The notes: generated by a model from the letters alone, not told the origin. A DNA stretch of 64,000 nucleotides from Salvelinus alpinus (GCF_045679555.1 NC_092096.1:15818367-15882366); one strand, 5' to 3'; counted from the stretch's first letter, positions 21,562 through 33,099 are shown. A program made the numbers and translations.

Positions 21562-21894
21562 CTACCACTAGAGTGAGAGCACCGCCAGCATTCAAAAGTG
21601 ACCAAAACATCAGCCAGGAAGCATAGGAACTGAGAAGTTGTCTGTGGTCACCACCTGCAGAATCACTCCTTTTTTGGGGGTGTCTTGCTAATTGCCTATA
21701 ATTTCCACCTTTTGTCTATTCCATTTGCACAACAGCATGTGAAATGTATTGTCAATCAGTGTTGCTTCCTAAGTGGACAGTTTGATTTCACAGAAGTGTG
21801 ATTGACTTGGAGTTACATTGTGTTGTTTAAGTGTTCCCTTTATTTTTTTGAGCAGTGTATATATATATATATATATAGATAGGAGTGTGTGTGT

Positions 21895-21915
21895 GGGGGG
21901 GGGGGGGGGGGGGGG
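21895..21915. repeat. Poly-G run
   Basis: About 21 consecutive G residues just downstream of the (TA)n that bounds the fold-back element. It is prone to slippage or assembly error, and the G-run could form a quadruplex. Confidence 0.9.
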
Positions 21916-21993
21916 AAGTGTGTGCTCACTATTGACCAAAACAGGTACAGAAGACAAGGAAACAACCAGTAGTCTGAACAGGAAATCCAACCA

Positions 21994-23222
21994 CGTCAGG
22001 TCATCAGTTACAGCTAGACCTGACCTCAGGTCATCTGTTACAGCTAGACCTGACCTCAGGTCATCTGTTACAGCTAGACCTGACCTCAGGTCATCTGTTA
22101 CAGCTAGACCTGACCTCAGGTCATCTGTTACAGCTAGACCTGACCTCAGGTCATCTGTTACAGCTAGACCTGACCTCAGGTCATCTGTTACAGCTAGACC
22201 TGACCTCAGGTCATCTGTTACAGCTAGACCTGACCTCAGGTCATCTGTTACAGTTAGACCTGACCTCAGGTCATCAGTTACAGTTAGACCTGACCTCAGG
22301 TCATCAGTTACAGTTAGACCTGACCTCAGGTCATCTGTTACAGTTAGACCTGACCTCAGGTCATCTGTTACAGCTAGACCTGACCTCAGGTCATCTGTTA
22401 CAGTTAGACCTGACCTCAGGTCATCAGTTACAGCTAGACCTGACCTCAGGTCATCAGTTACAGCTAGACCTGACCTCAGGTCATCAGTTACAGCTAGACC
22501 TGACCTCAGGTCATCAGTTACAGCTAGACCTGACCTCAGGTCATCAGTTACAGCTAGACCTGACCTCAGGTCATCTGTTACAGCTAGACCTGACCTCAGG
22601 TCATCTGTTACAGCTAGACCTGACCTCAGGTCATCTGTTACAGCTAGACCTGACCTCAGGTCATCAGTTACAGCTAGACCTGACCTCAGGTCATCTGTTA
22701 CAGTTAGACCTGACCTCAGGTCATCTGTTACAGCTAGACCTGACCTCAGGTCATCTGTTACAGCTAGACCTGACCTCAGGTCATCTGTTACAGCTAGACC
22801 TGACCTCAGGTCATCAGTTACAGCTAGACCTGACCTCAGGTCATCTGTTACAGCTAGACCTGACCTCAGGTCATCTGTTACAGCTAGACCTGACCTCAGG
22901 TCATCTGTTACAGTTAGACCTGACCTCAGGTCATCAGTTACAGCTAGACCTGACCTCAGGTCATCAGTTACAGCTAGACCTGACCTCAGGTCATCTGTTA
23001 CAGTTAGACCTGACCTCAGGTCATCAGTTACAGCTAGACCTGACCTCAGGTCATCAGTTACAGCTAGACCTGACCTCAGGTCATCTGTTACAGCTAGACC
23101 TGACCTCAGGTCATCTGTTACAGCTAGACCTGACCTCAGGTCATCAGTTACAGCTAGACCTGACCTCAGGTCATCTGTTACAGCTAGACCTGACCTCAGG
23201 TCATCAGTTACAGCTAGACCTG
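21994..23222. repeat. 30-bp minisatellite carrying everted AGGTCA half-sites
   Basis: About 41 exact-length units of tgacctcaggtcatctgtta plus cagctagacc. Two positions vary (atctg/atcag and cagcta/cagtta). TGACCTcAGGTCA in every unit is a palindromic pair of nuclear-receptor half-sites, everted with one spacer base. The plus strand is open through the whole array with a 10-residue period (DLRSSVTARP), again an artefact of a unit length divisible by three. Confidence 0.97.
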
Positions 23223-23261
23223 GCGGTGGAACAACTAGGGATCTCCCAGAGGAACGGGCTG

Positions 23262-24946
23262 AGAAACACTGACTTACAGTGTATTTCTCTTGGCCAGGCC
23301 AGCTTGACTGCCTGTATTCAGCACTCTGAGAAACACTGACTTACAGTGTATTTCTCCTGGCCAGGCCAGCTTGACTGCCTGTATTCAGCACTCTGAGAAA
23401 CACTGACTTACAGTGTATTTCTCCTGGCCTGGCCAGCTTGACTGCCTGTATTCAGCACTCTGAGAAACACTGACTTACAGTGTATTTCTCCTGGCCAGGC
23501 CAGCTTGACTGCCTGTATTCAGCACTCTGAGAAACACTGACTTACAGTGTATTTCTCCTGGCCTGGCCAGCTTGACTGCCTGTATTCAGCACTCTGAGAA
23601 ACACTGACTTACAGTGTATTTCTCCTGGCCTGGCCAGCATCACTGCCTGTATTCAGCACTCTGAGAAACACTGACTTACAGTGTATTTCTCCTGGCCTGG
23701 CCAGCTTGACTGCCTGTATTCAGCACTCTGAGAAACACTGACTTACAGTGTATTTCTCCTGGCCTGGCCAGCTTGACTGCCTGTATTCAGCACTCTGAGA
23801 AACACTGACTTACAGTGTATTTCTCCTGGCCTGGCCAGCTTGACTGCCTGTATTCAGCACTCTGAGAAACACTGACTTACAGTGTATTTCTCCTGGCCTG
23901 GCCAGCTTGACTGCCTGTATTCAGTACTCTGAGAAACACTGACTTACAGTGTATTTCTCCTGGCCTGGCCAGCTTGACTGCCTGTATTCAGTACTCTGAG
24001 AAACACTGACTTACAGTGTATTTCTCCTGGCCAGGCCAGCTTGACTGCCTGTATTCAGCACTCTGAGAAACACTGACTTACAGTGTATTTCTCCTGGCCT
24101 GGCCAGCTTGACTGCCTGTATTCAGTACTCTGAGAAACACTGACTTACAGTGTATTTCTCCTGGCCAGGCCAGCTTGACTGCCTGTATTCAGCACTCTGA
24201 GAAACACTGACTTACAGTGTATTTCTCCTGGCCTGGCCAGCTTGACTGCCTGTATTCAGCACTCTGAGAAACACTGACTTACAGTGTATTTCTCCTGGCC
24301 TGGCCAGCTTGACTGCCTGTATTCAGCACTCTGAGAAACACTGACTTACAGTGTATTTCTCCTGGCCTGGCCAGCTTGACTGCCTGTATTCAGTACTCTG
24401 AGAAACACTGACTTACAGTGTATTTCTCTTGGCCAGGCCAGCTTGACTGCCTGTATTCAGCACTCTGAGAAACACTGACTTACAGTGTATTTCTCCTGGC
24501 CAGGCCAGCTTGACTGCCTGTATTCAGCACTCTGAGAAACACTGACTTAGTGTATTTCTCTTGGCCAGGCCAGCTTGACTGCCTGTATTCAGCACTCTGA
24601 GAAACACTGACTTACAGTGTATTTCTCCTGGCCTGGCCAGCTTGACTGCCTGTATTCAGCACTCTGAGAAACACTGACTTACAGTGTATTTCTCCTGGCC
24701 TGGCCAGCTTGACTGCCTGTATTCAGTACTCTGAGAAACACTGACTTACAGTGTATTTCTCCTGGCCAGGCCAGAGAATCTGCTCCCTGATGAACTGCCT
24801 GTATTCAGCACTCTGAGAAACACTGACTTAGTGTATTTCTCTTGGCCAGGCCAGCTTGACTGCCTGTATTCAGCACTCTGAGAAACACTGACTTACAGTG
24901 TATTTCTCCTGGCCAGGCCAGCTTGACTGCCTGTATTCAGTGCTCT
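23262..24946. repeat. 67-bp minisatellite
   Basis: About 25 units with tgagaaacactgacttacag, tgtatttctcctggcc and cagcttgactgcctgtattc. The main variants are ggccaggcc versus ggcctggcc, cagcactc versus cagtactc, and two units with loss of 'ca' in 'cttacagtg'. One unit near 24770-24795 has an insertion (gagaatctgctccctgatga). It follows the 30-bp array after about 40 bp. Confidence 0.97.
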
Positions 24947-25474
24947 GTGCTGCAGCAGTCTCACAAACTAGCAGCAGCAGAACAGACACAGATCATTAAA
25001 CCATTGTGTTGTCACATGCCTCAGGGGGCAGGCTAGCTTCTCTCTCACGGGCCTAAATGAAAGCAATAGCACACCAAAGACATAGGCTGCCTGCTCGGCT
25101 CTTTGAATCTCACACACACAGTTAGTCACACACACACACTTGGATTTATCCGTTTATCTGTGCTTTGATATGAAAACCCCCCCTAGAGCAAGAATATGCC
25201 TGTTGTGAGAATGGTCTAGTATAGATCTTTACTGAAGTCCTCTTCATTAGTGAAGTACAATATTGACGTCACAGCAGCACAGTGAGAGAGGCAGGAAATG
25301 AGATGGAGATGAGATGAGGAGTACTGAGCTCTCATGCTGATTGGATCATTATCTAACTCTGCCAGCTGAGTCCAGGATGTATGAAATCTTATTTATCCCT
25401 CAGAGAGCTGTGGTGTCTCTTGAATGGGATACGGTTATTGTGATGAGTGTCTGTTGGATAGGAAGTAGCTTTAT
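24947..25474. other. No gene recognised
   Basis: Unique-looking sequence with short CA runs near 25110-25140. No supported exon. Confidence 0.5.
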
Positions 25475-25476
25475 TG

Positions 25477-25524
<48 letters not shown>
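25475..25524. repeat. (GT)n microsatellite
   Basis: About 48 bp of TG dinucleotides. Confidence 0.96.
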
Positions 25525-25525
<1 letters not shown>

Positions 25526-25581
25526 CACTCAGCCGTACCAGTGGGTATCATCAACCCAGATAGTCTAAAAGCCTCACTCAC

Positions 25582-25872
25582 CCTCAGAGTCACCCCGTTG
25601 TGCGTGTGTCCGTCTGAGATGACATCATCCTCCTCATGCTGCTCTCTAGGATCCACCTGCTCCGTAGTGGTGCCATCAGCATCTGTAGCAGCGGTACCAC
25701 AGCCTCTATATCTCAACATGAAGCCCGGGCCCTCGGCCCCTGAGGGCCTCTGCTGCGGCTCCAGCTCCCCTCCTCCTCCGGCTCCCTCCAGCTTGGCTGC
25801 TGGTCTGATACTCCCCCGCTGACCGCTGTGGACTGACCGGCCTGGCTGGACTGGTAGAGGGTCCTCCTCCAG
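25582..25872 (-). CDS. Candidate internal coding exon, unknown protein
   Basis: On the minus strand an open stretch of exactly 97 codons lies between an acceptor-like ccccgtctag at its start and a consensus donor (CTCTGAGG then GTGAGTGAGG) at its end, so it would be a phase 0-0 exon. A TAG in frame immediately precedes the acceptor, which fits an intron edge. The translation begins LEEDPLPVQPGRSVHSGQ, has a Gly/Glu-rich middle and an acidic end (EQHEEDDVISDGHTHNGVTL). It is not repetitive, unlike most open frames here. I do not recognise the protein. If the ATG at 25719 were a start, its context (ttcATGt) is poor. Chance open sequence in a GC-rich patch is the main alternative. Confidence 0.35.
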
Positions 25873-26530
25873 CTAGACGGGGGTAACTGGGTCCTGGTGG
25901 TGGGGTCGGGTCGTTGGCCAGAAAGGGTGGGGGTCGGTAGACTGGTAAGGAGCCTAAAGGAGGAGAGGGAGAAGATGGGGAGGAGACAGGAAGGGATGGA
26001 GGGAGAGAGAGAGGAAATTAGTTCTTATTTTGAATATCTTGTTATGAATTGTTTGTATTTGCCAGTATTAGGGCGGTAACCAGATAAGGAGTGGTGTAGC
26101 ACGCAGCGGGGGAGGGGCCCCAAACCCAAACAAATACCCCCGTATATGGTCTATAGGATATATGGCCCAAGCCAAGCCAGTATGTCTACATGAAAACAGT
26201 GTTGACATTCATTGATATACTTATATCAAGATTTAGACCCGGACAGAGAACTACAAGTCAACATTACACAGTGTGAAATGTCAGAGACAGTCTACAGGCA
26301 AATGGTCACAATTAAAAATGGTCAATAACCGCTCATCACCACAGTCTGGTTGGGTGTCATGCTGGGTAGCTTAGCAACTCGCAATGCCAAGGACATGGAG
26401 AGTAACCCAAGAGTCCACACAAAGAGAAGACTCCTCTCTGGCTGTAAGCACTGAAAATCTCTCCTCTCGCTCTCTTTTCACACCTCTCCAAACCTCTTCC
26501 TCTCCTGGCTAATAGTCTGACACTCATCTA
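25873..26530. other. No gene recognised
   Basis: GC- and purine-rich up to about 26010, then ordinary sequence. Nothing supportable. Confidence 0.5.
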
Positions 26531-26534
26531 ATCT

Positions 26535-27000
26535 TCCTTTCAGTAAGGTGCTGCTGTATGAACCTGTAGAGACTCCTGTCATTTCCAGGACAGTAAGGTG
26601 TTGCTGTATGAACCTGCAGAGACTCCTGTCATTTCCAGGACAGTAAGGTGCTGCTGTATGAACCTGCAGACTCCTGTCATTTCCAGGACAGTAAGGTGCT
26701 GCTGTATGAACCTGCAGAGACTCCTGTCATTTCCAGGACAGTAAGGTGCTGCTGTATGAACCTGCAGAGACTCCTGTCATTTCCAGGACAGTAAGGTGCT
26801 GCTGTATGAACCTGTAGAGACTCCTGTCATTTCCAGGACAGTAAGGTGCTGCTGTATGAACCTGCAGAGACTCCTGTCATTTCCAGGACAGTAAGGTGTT
26901 GCTGTATGAACCTGTAGAGACTCCTGTCATTTCCAGGACAGTAAGGTGTTGCTGTATGAACCTGTAGAGACTCCTGTCATTTCCAGGACAGTAAGGTGAT
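26535..27000. repeat. 50-bp minisatellite
   Basis: Nine copies of a unit with ctgctgtatgaacctgcaga and catttccaggacagtaaggt. Differences are cagaga/tagaga, ctgctg/ttgctg and one 4-bp deletion (near 26670). Confidence 0.95.
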
Positions 27001-28325
27001 GTATTGAAGATTCTAGAAACTTACCACCTCACAAACCCTGCTGCTGGAGTCTGGACAGAGAAGAGCTTGTTCAATAGTTTATAGCTCCATGTTCTACAGA
27101 GCTAAAACATATTCCATATTACTCCCTTTACAGACTAGAAGCCTAGACTGTAGACACACTGATGGCAAGTCAAGGTGAACATGCCTGAAGCACTGGACCA
27201 CATTCTAACTCCCCCTCTCCTCTTCTCTCTGGCAGCACACTGTGACATGGACCATGGAATTCTATGGTGGATGGGGACAGGAAGAGAACTGCAGTGCAGA
27301 ACCACTGTATGGAACGCCCGCTGTGAGCGTGACCTGCATACCCTCTGAACGGCCATATACCATTATGTGCTTACACACCAGCAGTTGCAGGACACGTGCA
27401 AGCACACAATGCACACAATGTACACACACACACACACGAGCACATGGTGCAGCTTGGCCCGTTCACTAATCCCTGAAAAGACCTTGCAGTCAGTCACATA
27501 CCAGTTGCCACCTGCCCCAAAAGCTCCCCCGCGGCTAGCATGTGGGCGGTCCGTACTGTACTCGTACTGAAACACACCACAAACACTCTGCTCTCACATC
27601 AGACGAGGGCCAGTCGTAGCGTGTCGGGGAATGCATCTACATAAATCACAGTCGACTAGAAGAAGATGGTGTAAAGAAAAACAGGAAAGAGCAAAGTATG
27701 GAAGGCAATAACAGAGAGAAGGGGGCGGGGACAAAAACACTGCTTGTTTGGACTTCTGGAAGATCGAGGACATTGGTAAGTACATATAGCCTGGTGCCAG
27801 ATCTGACGGTATAGGAACTGGCAAGACAGCACAAACTGACCAAGCTAGTCCGTACACACAGTCAGACATGGAGACCAGGCTAGTCCGTACACACAATCAG
27901 AAAAACAACATCCTGTGATTGATTCCACTTCCCATCATGCAATTCCTTCAAATTCTACAGCATAGCTTGGACAACATCCAAGCCCTCCGCTAGGGAACAA
28001 CAAGCCGGGGACAGGAGGATGTTTCAGAGGGAGGAGGAAAATGAAATACATTCAGAAAGACAGACAATGCCTGGCAAGCATATGGTGTTGCTGATGACAA
28101 ATCCATGTGTTCCCCAAATGCCACCCCTAGTCCCGATACAGAAAGGTTGGGCGATTCTACGATTCTATCCACCATGTTTGACAGCCATCGTCAACGGTGA
28201 TGACATATTTGAACATGACTGCGCCACTCAGAGTCTGGCGGCGCACAACGGAGCAGGGGGCAGTCAGCAGGGCGACATGTCAAATGGCCTATTCCCTTTT
28301 TGGCATTGGCTAAATGTTAAATCTA
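27001..28325. other. No gene recognised
   Basis: Mostly unique-looking sequence. A good-looking acceptor on the plus strand (tcttctctctggcag at about 27220-27236) is followed by a 37-codon open stretch without a convincing donor. A short tandem duplication of 'gaccaggctagtccgtacac' lies near 27838-27893. No protein is recognised. Confidence 0.45.
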
Positions 28326-29214
28326 TACAGTGCAATCAGAAAGTATTCAGACCCCTTGACTTTTTCCACATTGTTACGTTACAGCCTTATACTAAAATTG
28401 ATTGGCCCGTATTGTCTTGGCTCCTGCATTGTCTTGGCTGTGTGCTTAGGGTCTTTGTCCTGATGGAAGGTGAACCTTTGCCCCAGTCTGAGGTCCTGAG
28501 TGCTCTGGAGCAGGATTTCATCAAGGATCTCTCTGTACTTTGATCTGTTCCTCTTTCCCTTGATCCTGACTAGTCTCCCAGTCCCTGCTGCTGAAAAACA
28601 TCCTCCACGCTGCCACCACTATGCTTCACCGTAGGGATGGTGCCAGGTTTCCTCCAGACATGACGCTTGCCATTCAGGCCAAAGAGTTCAATCTTGGTTT
28701 CGTCAGACCAGAGAATCTTGTTTCTCCTTTAGGTGCCTTTTGGCAAACTCCAAGCTGGCTGTCATGTACCTTTTACTGAGGAGTGGCTTCCATCTGGCCA
28801 CTACTATAAAAGCCTGATTGGTGAAGTGCTGCAGAGATGGGAGAACCTTCCAGAAGGAGATCCATCTCAACAGAGGTACTCTGGAGCTCTGTCAGAGTGG
28901 CAGTCGGATTCTTGGTCACCTCCCTGACCAAGGCCCTTCTCCCCCGATCGCTCAGTTTGGCCAGGCAGCCAGCTCTAGGAAGAGTCTTGGTGGTTCTAAA
29001 CTTCTTCCATTTAAGAATACTGGAGCAAAGGGTTCTGAATACTTATGTAAATAAGGCATCTGTTCATTTTTTTTAAATAAATTTGCAAAAATTTCAAAAA
29101 GCCTGTTTATAGCTTTGTCATTATGAGGGATTGTGAGTATTTTAGAATAAGGCTGTAACGTAACAACATGTGGAAAAAGTCTATGGGGTCTGAATACTTT
29201 CAGAAGGCTCTGTA
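28326..29214 (-). mobile_element. Tc1-like transposon with decayed transposase
   Basis: The left end tacagtgcaatcagaaagta and the right end tactttcagaaggctctgta are inverted repeats continuing inward (cagaccccttgactttttcc versus ggaaaaagtctatggggtct), flanked by TA. The minus strand holds pieces of a Tc1 transposase: TVKHSGGSV, then SKYREILDEILLQSTQDLRL and FTFHQDKDPKHTAKTM, the second catalytic Asp region. Stops and frameshifts interrupt it, and at about 0.89 kb it is shorter than a full 1.6 kb element. Confidence 0.88.
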
Positions 29215-29394
29215 TGTGGTAGTTAGGACTTAACTTAATGCAAGAGAACAATATAGACTGTATAAAGAGCGGAGAGCACCAAAGCAGCGCAACATTTCAG
29301 ATAGGGCTAATGTGTTTCCTCACTCTCCAACGTCATATGATCACGGGCCTTTGGCAGCGGACACTCTGTTGTCTGGCTTATTGTTTTAACATCT

Positions 29395-29690
29395 TTAAGC
29401 TGCAATATGTAACTTCTTGGGTGCCCTGACCAAATTCACATAGAAATATGAGTTATAGATCTGTCATTCTCATTGAAAGCAAGTCTAAGGTGTGGTAGAT
29501 CTGTTCTGTTTGCGCTATTTCTATTTTTTTAAGTTGCGTTTTTTTACGTTCGGTTTTGTACACCAGCTTCAAACAGATAAAAATACAATATGTTTAGTTA
29601 CATTAACTGAAATTATTATTATTAACTATTCAAATATTTGCAACCAGGAAGTGGCAGTATAAGCAAATTCAATGGATAGTTGAGAGTCAT
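29395..29690. repeat. Dispersed salmonid repeat
   Basis: Begins 'agctgcaatatgtaacttct' and includes 'gagttatagatctgtcattc', 'cggttttgtacaccagcttc' and 'gcaaccaggaagtggc'. I recognise this order from a repeat common in salmonids; its class is unknown to me. No open frame. Confidence 0.55.
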
Positions 29691-30850
29691 TTTACAGGGT
29701 TCCCTCTCCCAGATCTTAAGAATGGCATTATGTACCAAATCACAGTTCTGGTATAACTAATGTGTCCTTCGTACTGTGTATAGTGTGTTCTTCCCGCCAA
29801 TTGACCCCCTCTGTGCTAGAATGGAGATGAGGTAGGCTAAACCATATACGAACAGGACTGAAGGCTAGATTGGAGAGTATGTCGAGACGGAGGTCGAAGC
29901 TTCATTTAGGCCTATTGAACAGAAGACAGAGACTTTGAAGCTTTTCCCACCAGTGGGGTGTCTCCACCAAACAGTTTTTCATGCACCAAATAAAAAGATA
30001 AAGTTCAATGTGTTTCCATCTCATTTTCATCTCTACCCGTCGTCACAAAAACTGTTGCGTTAAATAGCAAATGTGTCTAATCTGGTCCTGGCACATGCTC
30101 TCTAGCCAGCAGCTGACAGATACAGTGAGGGTAGGCTAGTCTACATGATAAGATTATTATGGGTAAGAGCGAGAGTATTATTATATTATAAAACGTCAGT
30201 CAAGTATTGATCATCATGTGACCAGAATGAGCCTCAATATTTATTGGAAAGGAGCATCAAGTTCATCCCTGCACTTTGACCTCCCTGTGAAGTTCATCAT
30301 CACTTATTTAATCAGTAGCCTAATAAACTGCATGGTTTCCTGAGTCCTAGTGGGACGACCAAACACCATGTCAGCGCATTACTCCAAGATTACTTCAATA
30401 TGGTTATTATGTCAATATTTACCCATAAAAAGGTGTTTCTACCGCATTTTCTCAAATAATACATTTTATACAAAAAGATCCCACCATGTTGAACAAACAA
30501 ATTATCTGTTGGCATTATTTTTTATTTGTACTGAAACGTCCTGCGTTCATCACAGCTGTTGGGATTTTTTTTTAAATAGGGTACGACTTTACTCGCATAA
30601 AAACTGTGAATGGAAACGTGGTTAGTGAGAAAGATTTCACATTTCTACATGGGGGAGAAAACTGCCCATGGACACATAGGATGGCTGAAATTAGAAATGT
30701 TTTAATGCATGTTATATATAAATGACCGTATGGTCGAGGCCTGTGTGGTCCAGACCATTTGGGATGCCCCCAGAACAGATGGCAACTGGCAGGAAAACCA
30801 TCTAACAGGCACCGAGACAAGTCACTTTGTTCCAGTGAAGCTTGATAGGA
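29691..30850. other. No gene recognised; likely old repeats
   Basis: AT-rich sequence. The part around 30240-30420 ('catcaagttcatccctgcac') looks like a dispersed repeat. No supported exon. Confidence 0.45.
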
Positions 30851-30853
30851 ACA

Positions 30854-30857
<4 letters not shown>

Positions 30858-30907
<50 letters not shown>
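30858..30907. repeat. (GT)n microsatellite
   Basis: About 50 bp of TG dinucleotides. Confidence 0.97.
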
Positions 30908-30908
<1 letters not shown>

Positions 30909-31419
30909 CAAATGTCTCCATTCTGATGAAATGCATACAGCTGCATACAGAATTAACCAGCCAATCGAGACCCTTTCGCACCAATTCCCCAGAATGAGAA
31001 AATACACACCATGAAATAGACCACATATCACGTCTAAAACCTCCAGCACAGCGCATCTAAAACCGATACAATACTGGGTCAATATTTGTATTCGAAAGAA
31101 CAGTGTTTTCAAGACCAATAGTTTGTAGACAGGGCATATTACAAATGTATCAGGTTGTGAGCTTGGCGACACTGAGACATGCAGGAGGAAAGGAAACAGG
31201 AAGTAGAGTGTGGAGAAAGTCCCTGGTGGACAACACCACCGTTTCCTACAGACGAGAGGAATATGCAAATCTCTCAAGACTGAGTGGTCTACCCAGTCGC
31301 TCATTCCACACACACACACACTAAATAATGTGTTCAATTCTCTGCATCATCAGCTGTGGGACCCTGGAGGCCCTAGCTAACTAGATGAGTTGTGTCCTGA
31401 AACACATCAGTACAGTCAC

Positions 31420-31886
31420 AGCAGCTGTAGGGCTGGCTATAGAGCTGACTGTAGGGCTGGCTGTAGGGCTGGCTTTGCTGGCTGCAGGGCTGGCTTTGCT
31501 GGCTGTAGGGCTGGCTGTAGGGCTGGCTTTACTGGCTGTAGGGCTGGCTTTGCTGACTGTAGGGTTGGCTTTGCTGGCTGTAGGGCTGGCTTTGCTGGCT
31601 GCAGGGCTGGCTTTGCTGGCTGTAGGGCTGGCTGTAGGGCTGGCTTTGCTGGCTGCAGGGCTGGCTTTGCTGGCTGTAGGGCTGGCTGTAGGGCTGGCTT
31701 TACTGGCTGTAGGGTTGGCTTTACTGGCTGTAGGGTTGGCTTTGCTGGCTGTAGGGTTGGCTTTGCTGGCAGTAGGGCTGGCTTTGCTGGCAGTAGGGCT
31801 GGCTGTAGGGCTGGCTTTGCTGGCTGCAGGGCTGGCTTTGCTGGCAGTAGGGCTGGCTGTAGGGCTGGCTTTACTGGCTGTAGAAC
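31420..31886. repeat. Mixed 21/12/9-bp minisatellite
   Basis: Built from gggctggctttgctggctgta (21 bp) and a shorter gggctggctgta (12 bp) in irregular order. All lengths are multiples of three, so plus-strand frames stay open (AVGLALLAVG or GCRAGFAGCRA). No gene is implied. Confidence 0.94.
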
Positions 31887-31947
31887 TAGTTACATCCCAC
31901 TGTGCTGTGCTCCAGAAGAGATGTGCTCATTTGGTGCACACACATAC

Positions 31948-32732
31948 TAGAGGTCGACCGATTAATCGTAATGGCCGATTAATTAGGGCTGATTACAAGT
32001 TTTCATAACAATCGGAAATCTGTATTTTTGGGCGCCGATTTTGCCGATTCTTTTTTTTAATCTTTATGTAACTAGGCAAGTCAGTTAAGAACACATTCTT
32101 CTTTTCAATTACGGCCTACCGGGGAACAGTGGGTTAACTGCCTTGTTCAGGGGCAGAACGACAGATTTTCACCTTGTCAGCTCGGGGGATCCAATCTTGC
32201 AACCTTACAGTTAACTAGTCCAACACTCTAACCACCTGCCTCTCATTTAACAAAAGCGCATTGGGAAAAAAGCACAATCGTTGGACGACTGTACCTAACC
32301 ATAAACACCAATGCCTTTCTAAAAATCAATACACAGAAGTATATATTTTTAAACCTGCATATTTAGCTAAAAGAAATCCAGGTTAGCAGGCAATATTAAC
32401 CAGGTGAAATTGTGTCATTTCTCTTGCGTTCATTGCACGCAGAGTCAGGGTATATGCAACAGTTTGGGCCGCCTAATTTGCCTGGCTCATTGCGAACTAA
32501 TTTGCTAGAATTTTACGTAATTATGACATAACATTGAAGGTTGTGCAATGTAACAATAATATTTAGACGTAGGGATGCCACCCGTTAGATAAAATACCGA
32601 ACGGTTCCGTATTTCACTGAAATAATAAACGTTTTGTTTTCGAAATGATAGTTTCCGGGATTCGACTATATTAATGACCAAAGGCCCAATAATCGGTATC
32701 GGTGTTGAAAAATCATAATCGGTCGACCTCTA
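31948..32732. mobile_element. Non-autonomous DNA transposon (MITE-like) with nested SINE
   Basis: Ends are perfect inverted repeats: tagaggtcgaccgatta at the left, and its complement (taatcggtcgacctcta) at the right. Outside are acacatac (left) and acacacac (right), a possible imperfect 8-bp duplication, though CA-rich flanks make this weak. The interior has no transposase. About 200 bp in the middle is an antisense HpaI SINE. Confidence 0.85.
32050..32246 (-). mobile_element. HpaI-type SINE (antisense) nested in the MITE
   Basis: Reads 'aactaggcaagtcagttaag', 'ggggaacagtgggttaactg', 'accttgtcagctcggggga' and 'ccaacactctaaccacctgc', the reverse complement of the HpaI SINE from poly-T tail to tRNA-like head. 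The GTTAAC site is present. Confidence 0.88.
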
Positions 32733-32741
32733 ACACACACA

Positions 32742-32866
32742 CTCAACTCTCAGTATACAGAGCGAGTTAGATCTGGAACCAATCAACTCTCAGTATACAG
32801 AGCGAGTTAGATCTGGAACCAATCAACTCTCAGTATAATGAGGGAGTTGGATCTGGAACCAATAAA
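32742..32866. repeat. 40-bp tandem repeat, three copies
   Basis: Three copies of actctcagtatacagagcga plus gttagatctggaaccaatca; the third is diverged. Confidence 0.92.
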
Positions 32867-33099
32867 GTATCAATCTAATGTATCACTGTTCCAGCTGTCA
32901 ACAGACACCGTCAGCCTCCACCACAGGGCTACATTGAGTTTCATCAGAGCCAAAGCTTTCCCAGTTTAAACCCATAATAGAGAAATCCCAGGCATCATCT
33001 CTGTATTAGCTTGGCTATTCTATCCAATAGCAGAATAGGCCTTGTTTGGGAGAGAGGGGGTGAGTGGAGAGAAGGGAGGGCAGGTCATAACTGGAGAGG

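Larger units (their letters stand above)
20288..21859. mobile_element. Palindromic (fold-back) Tc1-like transposon
   Basis: The left end cactgctcaaaaaaataaag is mirrored exactly by the right end ctttatttttttgagcagtg. The inverted repeats extend far beyond a normal Tc1 terminus, with arms 20288-20869 and 21278-21859, each 582 bp and nearly identical. Each arm holds the terminus plus the first ~110 codons of a transposase, so two N-terminal halves face each other around a 408-bp centre. The usual 3' half of the gene (end of the DDE domain) and the native right terminus are absent. Internal deletion with inverted duplication is the likely origin. Confidence 0.93.

Noticed and set aside
21818..23272. 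484-residue frame with DLRSSVTARP repeats
   Set aside because: Begins in the inverted Tc1 end and poly-G and continues only through the 30-bp array.
27220..27360. Plus-strand exon after the acceptor-like tcttctctctggcag
   Set aside because: The open stretch ends without a convincing donor and matches nothing I recognise.
28019..28543. 174-residue open frame as a gene
   Set aside because: Its second half is the antisense strand of a Tc1-like terminus and transposase; the first half has no recognisable domain.
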